Translations under genes and position numbers: made by a program
Assembly: GCA_023461435.1 (NCBI GenBank)
Contig: JAEYLC010000006.1
Location: 1 to 21,101, forward strand
Reading direction: 5' to 3'
From: Bacillota bacterium
GTDB taxonomy: Bacteria; Bacillota; Clostridia; Christensenellales; SZUA-584
DNA: 21,101 nt
Shown: positions 14,148 to 21,101 of the stretch, in pieces
Numbering within the stretch: position 1 is the stretch's first letter
Layout of the letters: each line of letters starts with the position of its first letter
The notes under the pieces: model-generated
The model's input: the letters and a program-made list of their open reading frames with translations, nothing else
The model's database searches: none
Told to the model about the DNA's origin: nothing

Positions 14148-15005
14148 ATGGATTTTACATGTGACAGCAATGGCGTGACATTTCACGGACTCAAGGCTTT
14201 TTCTCTCTCGCAATGCTTATGCTGCGGGCAGACGTTCCGATGGAAGCCGCAGGGGCGCGGCTTTGACGGCGTGGCATTGGGGCATGCCGTTTATGCGGAA
14301 CAAAACGGGGAAGATTTAGTGCTGCAGGGCGTACCGGAGACCGCAGCGGCGGATTTCGCGCGTTATTTTGATTTGGAGCGCGATTACGCGGCCATACAGG
14401 CAAGCTATATCAACGACCCGTTTCTGACCGAAGGCGTTCGCTACGCGGATGGCCTGCGCGTGCTGCGCCAGCCGTACTTTGAAACGCTGATCTCGTTCAT
14501 CATATCCGCGAACAATAATGTGGGGCGCATCAGCCGCATTGTGGAGACGCTCTGCGAACGGTACGGCGAGCCCATCGAGGGCGGCCGGACTTTCCCCGCG
14601 CCCGGGAAACTCGCGGCGCTCACGGCGGACGAGCTCAAAACGTGCGGCACGGGCTACCGCGCCGATTACATCATCGGGACATCGAGGGCGATCTGCGACG
14701 GCTTTGATTTGAACGGCGTCGCCGCAATGCCGTACGAACAGGCGCGCGAGAAGCTGACCGCGCTGCCCGGCGTGGGGCTCAAGGTGGCGGACTGCGTTGC
14801 GCTTTACGGCATGGGCTTTTTAAGCGCGTTTCCGCTCGATGTGTGGATGCGGCGCGTGATCTGCGGCGTGTACCATTACAGCGGCAGAAATGACGCCGAT
14901 TTGCGCCGGTTTGTGGATACCACTTTCGGCGAATACGCGGGTATCGCGCAGCAGTACTTGTTTCACTACGCGCGGCACCACAAGGAAGCCGTATGCGAGA
15001 GATAA
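14148..15005 (+). CDS. ogg: 8-oxoguanine DNA glycosylase/AP lyase (Ogg type)
   Basis: 285 residues. It removes 8-oxoguanine from DNA and nicks the abasic site. The N-terminal OGG domain (about 10-110) has the typical CLCCGQTFRW segment. The helix-hairpin-helix region follows, LPGVGLKVADC, with catalytic Lys212, then PLDVWMRR with catalytic Asp231. The 19-residue gap equals that of Lys249/Asp268 in human OGG1. SFIISANNNVGRISR is the DNA-contact helix block. The ribosome site is modest (GCAGGGA, 14134-14140). It sits 15 bases after aroG and probably shares its transcript. Most Clostridia have this bacterial Ogg rather than MutM alone. Confidence 0.93.
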   Translation: MDFTCDSNGVTFHGLKAFSLSQCLCCGQTFRWKPQGRGFDGVALGHAVYAEQNGEDLVLQGVPETAAADFARYFDLERDYAAIQASYINDPFLTEGVRYADGLRVLRQPYFETLISFIISANNNVGRISRIVETLCERYGEPIEGGRTFPAPGKLAALTADELKTCGTGYRADYIIGTSRAICDGFDLNGVAAMPYEQAREKLTALPGVGLKVADCVALYGMGFLSAFPLDVWMRRVICGVYHYSGRNDADLRRFVDTTFGEYAGIAQQYLFHYARHHKEAVCER

Positions 15006-15110
15006 ACAACGGATTCTTTGCATTATTGGCCTAATACCCAATTCTTCCTGACTAAATATGAAGAAATTATGAACACTTTGTTTAAACGCGCCCGTAATTT
15101 CTGTGGGTAT

Positions 15111-15119
15111 GCTATGATA
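15111..15119 (+). promoter_or_regulatory. Extended -10 promoter candidate for the DUF1538/P-II operon
   Basis: TGCTATGAT at 15111-15119 is an extended -10 element (TGn plus TATGAT). The -35 region (near 15091) is poor. It would leave a ~100-base leader before the TTG start at 15228, with a small TGATC/GATCA hairpin (15146-15150 with 15157-15161). Bases 15006-15110, after the glycosylase gene, are AT-rich with no gene. Confidence 0.45.
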
Positions 15120-15211
15120 ACACTGTCAAAGCACTTTCAATTTTTGATCACTGCCGATCATCATGCGTTATGAAAAGCCAGCTGTGGTTATGATATGTTT
15201 GGAATTTAATG

Positions 15212-15218
15212 AAAGGAG
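15212..15218 (+). promoter_or_regulatory. Ribosome binding site fixing a TTG start
   Basis: AAAGGAG, nine bases before TTG 15228. The ATG at 15232 is in another frame that soon stops, so TTG is the start of the DUF1538 gene. Confidence 0.8.
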
Positions 15219-15227
15219 TATTGCCTT

Positions 15228-16706
15228 TTGAATGAACTTGCAAAAAAAATCAAGGAGGTCAGTTTTGCCGTACTGCCGATTGTGGTTATTGTCCTTTTGC
15301 TGCATTTCTTCATCTTTCCGGTAGATACGGTTTTTCTTATTCGGTTTCTTATCGGGGCCGTGTTTATTATGATTGGTCTGTCCGTCTTTCTGTATGGTAT
15401 AGAAATCGGCGTCACACCGGTGGGAGACCATATGGGCAAGCTGATAACGAGGCCGAATAAGCTGTTTTTTGTGGTCATCGGAGGGCTGTTTCTGGGGTTC
15501 TTCATATCGGTGGCCGAGCCCGACCTGCATATACTGGCGGATCAGGTGGATATGGTTACGGCAGGTGCGATTCCCAAAATGACGATCGTGCTTGTTGTGT
15601 CGATAGGTATCGCGGTGATGCTGGCTTTTGGCCTGGTCAGAATTGTATACGGGGTCCCATTGTACATTCTGCTCGCCGTACTTTACTTTGCCGTATTGGT
15701 CTTATCGTTCTTCACGACGCCGGAATTTCTTGCGATATCGTTTGATTCATCGGGCGCGACGACAGGCGCGCTGACCGTTCCCTTTATACTCTCGCTCGCG
15801 ATGGGCGTCACCACAATGAAAAGAGACAGCAAAGGAGCTGAAAAAGACAGCTTCGGCCTTGTGGCAATCGCATCGACTGGGGCGATCATCGCTGTGATGG
15901 TGATGAGCATTATCTCCGGCCAAAATGAGATATACGGCGTGGCAGAGGCGCTTCCGCACAATACCGCTTCCGTAATGGAGCCATTTTTTAACCAGTTCCC
16001 GCATTCGATTTCAGAAACAGCGCTCGCTCTGCTGCCGCTTTTGATTATTTTCCTCGTGTTTCATTTTGTGAAGCTTAAGCTGAGCAAGCATGAGGTTCGC
16101 AAAACAATATTCGGTATAGGCTATGCCTTGATTGGGCTCATACTGTTTATGACGGGCGTGAACGCCGGATTCATGGACGTGGGCGCAATGATGGGTTATA
16201 ATATAGCATCCATGAACAAGCCGGAGCTCGTGGTGATCGTGGGTTTTGTGATCGGGCTGGTCACGATACTCGCTGAACCGGCCGTGCATGTGTTGACCCG
16301 TCAAATCGAAGAGGTTACCAGCGGGTCCGTCAAGCGTCCGTTTGTTTTTTCGGCACTGTGCATCGGTGTGGGAATTGCCGTATTGCTGTCGATGCTGCGC
16401 ATACTGATACCGGAGCTCAAGCTTTGGCATATTCTGCTTCCAGGGTATGTCTTGTCGATTGTGCTTTCCTTTATCGGGCCGAAGCTTTTCGTAGGTATCG
16501 CTTTTGATGCGGGAGGTGTGGCAACGGGCCCCATGACGGCCACCTTTATACTCGCGTTTGCACAGGGCGCTGCCAATGCGATAGAAAGCGCTGACGTTTT
16601 GGTGGATGGCTTTGGTATTATCGCGCTGGTCGCCCTCATGCCGATCATCACGCTTCAGTTGCTGGGGCTGATCTATCAATACAAGTCAAAAAGAAGGAGT
16701 GTTTGA
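15228..16706 (+). CDS. DUF1538 family membrane protein with two homologous halves
   Basis: 492 residues, very hydrophobic, with roughly a dozen membrane segments. It is an internal duplication. Residues ~10-200 and ~262-460 repeat the same two motifs: AEPDLHILADQVDMVTAG from Ala96 matches AEPAVHVLTRQIEEVTSG from Ala349, and SFDSSGATTG (Asp173) matches AFDAGGVATG (Asp427). The acid-to-acid distance is 76 and 77 residues in the two halves. DUF1538 proteins (UmpA/UmpB) from Halomonas have been reported as Na+(Li+,K+)/H+ antiporters; transport here is inferred from that and the topology. The paired acids and glycine-rich loops suit an ion path. Start TTG, see the ribosome site. Its stop overlaps the P-II-like gene (TGATG), so the two are coupled. 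Confidence 0.85.
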   Translation: MNELAKKIKEVSFAVLPIVVIVLLLHFFIFPVDTVFLIRFLIGAVFIMIGLSVFLYGIEIGVTPVGDHMGKLITRPNKLFFVVIGGLFLGFFISVAEPDLHILADQVDMVTAGAIPKMTIVLVVSIGIAVMLAFGLVRIVYGVPLYILLAVLYFAVLVLSFFTTPEFLAISFDSSGATTGALTVPFILSLAMGVTTMKRDSKGAEKDSFGLVAIASTGAIIAVMVMSIISGQNEIYGVAEALPHNTASVMEPFFNQFPHSISETALALLPLLIIFLVFHFVKLKLSKHEVRKTIFGIGYALIGLILFMTGVNAGFMDVGAMMGYNIASMNKPELVVIVGFVIGLVTILAEPAVHVLTRQIEEVTSGSVKRPFVFSALCIGVGIAVLLSMLRILIPELKLWHILLPGYVLSIVLSFIGPKLFVGIAFDAGGVATGPMTATFILAFAQGAANAIESADVLVDGFGIIALVALMPIITLQLLGLIYQYKSKRRSV

Positions 16707-17368
16707 TGACGATGTACACTCAAAGCTCAAATTTTGCGCTGATTACCGTAATTGTGAATACAGGCGGCGGCAGCAAGGTTTTAAATGTGGCAAAGCGTTT
16801 TGGGATCACAGGCGGAACTTTGTATCTGGGGCGGGGTACAGTGAAAAACCGCTTGCTGGAGTTCTTTGAAATCAACGACGTCCATAAAGAAATAGTGGTG
16901 ATGGTCAGTGAATCATGTCTTGCGCATCGTGTGATCAGCGATCTTAATGATGAGTTTCACTTCGATAAAAAAAACCATGGCATCGCTTACGTGATGCCGA
17001 TTGCCCGTGTACACGGGATAAGTCGCTTTCAATGCGGCATCAATACGGAAAAAGGTGTGGAAGAGATCATGTATCAAGCTATTTATGCGATCGTGGAAAA
17101 AGGAAAGGCTGAAGAGGTCATTGAAGCGGCTGTGAAGGCCGGGTCCCGCGGGGGGACGATCATCAACGCGCGAGGCTCGGGTGTTCACGAGACCAGCAAG
17201 CTGTTTGCGATGGACATAGAGCCGCAGAAGGAAATCGTGCTGATCATATCCAAAGCCGACAGTACGGAAAAGATCGTTCAGAGCATTCGTGACGAGCTGC
17301 ATATCGACGAGCCCGGAAAAGGGATCGTCTACGTGCAGGATGTGACACATGCGTACGGCTTATATTAA
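16706..17368 (+). CDS. Tandem P-II-like signalling protein (two P-II domains in one chain)
   Basis: 220 residues, twice the usual ~112. Domain 1 is at ~10-108 and domain 2 at ~122-220. Each has the P-II order: a first strand, GITGGT (36-38) or SRGGT (149-151), a short T-loop region, KEIV, and a closing B-loop/strand (KKNHGIAYV in domain 1, EPGKGIVYV at 202-210 in domain 2). Domain 2 keeps the Gly-Lys-Gly of a nucleotide-binding B-loop; domain 1 does not. The T-loops are shorter than in GlnB and lack an obvious uridylylation Tyr. AAGGAG (16694-16699) is six bases before ATG 16706, which overlaps the DUF1538 stop. By analogy with GlnK-AmtB and SbtB-SbtA it likely regulates that membrane protein; the ligand is unknown. 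Confidence 0.85.
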   Translation: MTMYTQSSNFALITVIVNTGGGSKVLNVAKRFGITGGTLYLGRGTVKNRLLEFFEINDVHKEIVVMVSESCLAHRVISDLNDEFHFDKKNHGIAYVMPIARVHGISRFQCGINTEKGVEEIMYQAIYAIVEKGKAEEVIEAAVKAGSRGGTIINARGSGVHETSKLFAMDIEPQKEIVLIISKADSTEKIVQSIRDELHIDEPGKGIVYVQDVTHAYGLY

Positions 17369-17400
17369 GACATAAAACAGGTCCATGAGTTATTAATAGA

Positions 17401-17421
17401 AAGCAGACAAGGTGTCTGCTT
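17401..17421 (+). other. 9-bp hairpin after the P-II-like gene
   Basis: AAGCAGACA (17401-17409) pairs perfectly with TGTCTGCTT (17413-17421) around a 3-base loop. Only a short T/C tract follows, so it is a weak terminator at most. A second small stem, TATGAG/CTCATA (17434-17439 with 17446-17451), follows. Confidence 0.45.
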
Positions 17422-17502
17422 CTGTGCAGGTTGTATGAGGCTGCGCTCATAATTGCGTGCTGTAATGAATAATGACGGAATAAATTCATACGAAACCATA
17501 AG

Positions 17503-17532
17503 AAAACGGAGCTGCGATGGCAGCTCCGTTTT
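17503..17532. terminator. Bidirectional terminator between the P-II-like gene and nifJ
   Basis: AAAACGGAGCTGC (17503-17515) and GCAGCTCCGTTTT (17520-17532) form a perfect 13-bp stem with a 4-base GATG loop. The A-run and T-run make it work on both strands. It lies between convergent genes and is 30 bases from the nifJ stop. Confidence 0.9.
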
Positions 17533-17562
17533 GCGTCGTCATGATTGTATTCAGGTCGGCTC

Positions 17563-21087
<3,525 letters not shown>

Positions 21088-21093
21088 ATTTAT

Positions 21094-21100
21094 CCTCCTT
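21094..21100 (-). promoter_or_regulatory. Ribosome binding site of nifJ
   Basis: On the minus strand AAGGAGG lies six bases before the ATG of nifJ and confirms the start MANKQTIDGNTAAAH. Confidence 0.88.
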
Positions 21101-21101
21101 A

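Noticed and set aside
16703..16705. TTG at 16703 as start of the P-II-like gene.
   Set aside because: The ATG at 16706 is three bases on, in frame, and well placed after AAGGAG.

Overview
This window looks like chromosomal DNA from an anaerobic, endospore-forming member of the Clostridia (Firmicutes). The evidence is a str operon (rpsL-rpsG-fusA-tuf) with strong AGGAGG ribosome sites, a SpoIVFA/SpoIVFB-like pair next to the rng-rplU-rpmA block as in other spore formers, and a one-polypeptide pyruvate:ferredoxin oxidoreductase. The housekeeping genes are fairly GC-rich. A placement near Christensenellales is possible but is only a guess. There are no rRNA, tRNA, CRISPR, phage or intact insertion-sequence features.

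Layout. (1) 1-4146: the 3' end of rpsL, then rpsG, fusA and tuf, closed by a strong terminator. (2) 4147-5286: a structured, repeat-like spacer, an AT-richer gene for an NlpC/P60-type lipoprotein, and a short gene-free stretch. (3) 5287-6897: a SpoIVFA-like membrane protein with a dead LytM fold, followed by a SpoIVFB-like M50 intramembrane metalloprotease. (4) 6898-8025: a metallo-beta-lactamase-fold hydrolase and a glyoxalase/VOC protein behind a good SigA promoter. (5) 8026-12196: a TIGR03960-type radical SAM protein, its DUF2344 partner and RNase G/E. (6) 12193-13004: rplU and rpmA behind their own promoter and a folded leader that resembles the L21 autoregulatory leader, ended by a terminator. 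(7) 13022-15005: a class I (AroG-type) DAHP synthase and an Ogg-type 8-oxoguanine DNA glycosylase. (8) 15111-17368: a duplicated DUF1538 membrane protein translationally coupled to a tandem (double-domain) P-II-like protein. (9) 17503-21101: a bidirectional terminator and, on the minus strand, nifJ (PFOR).

The most interesting points are these. The DUF1538 / double P-II pair looks like a membrane transporter with its own fused P-II regulator. The rplU-rpmA region lacks the prp (ysxB) protease gene, and L27 correspondingly lacks the N-terminal extension that Prp removes in most Firmicutes. The NlpC/P60 lipoprotein carries a large insert ahead of its catalytic cysteine. The rest is conserved housekeeping and sporulation machinery in a mostly recognisable clostridial order.
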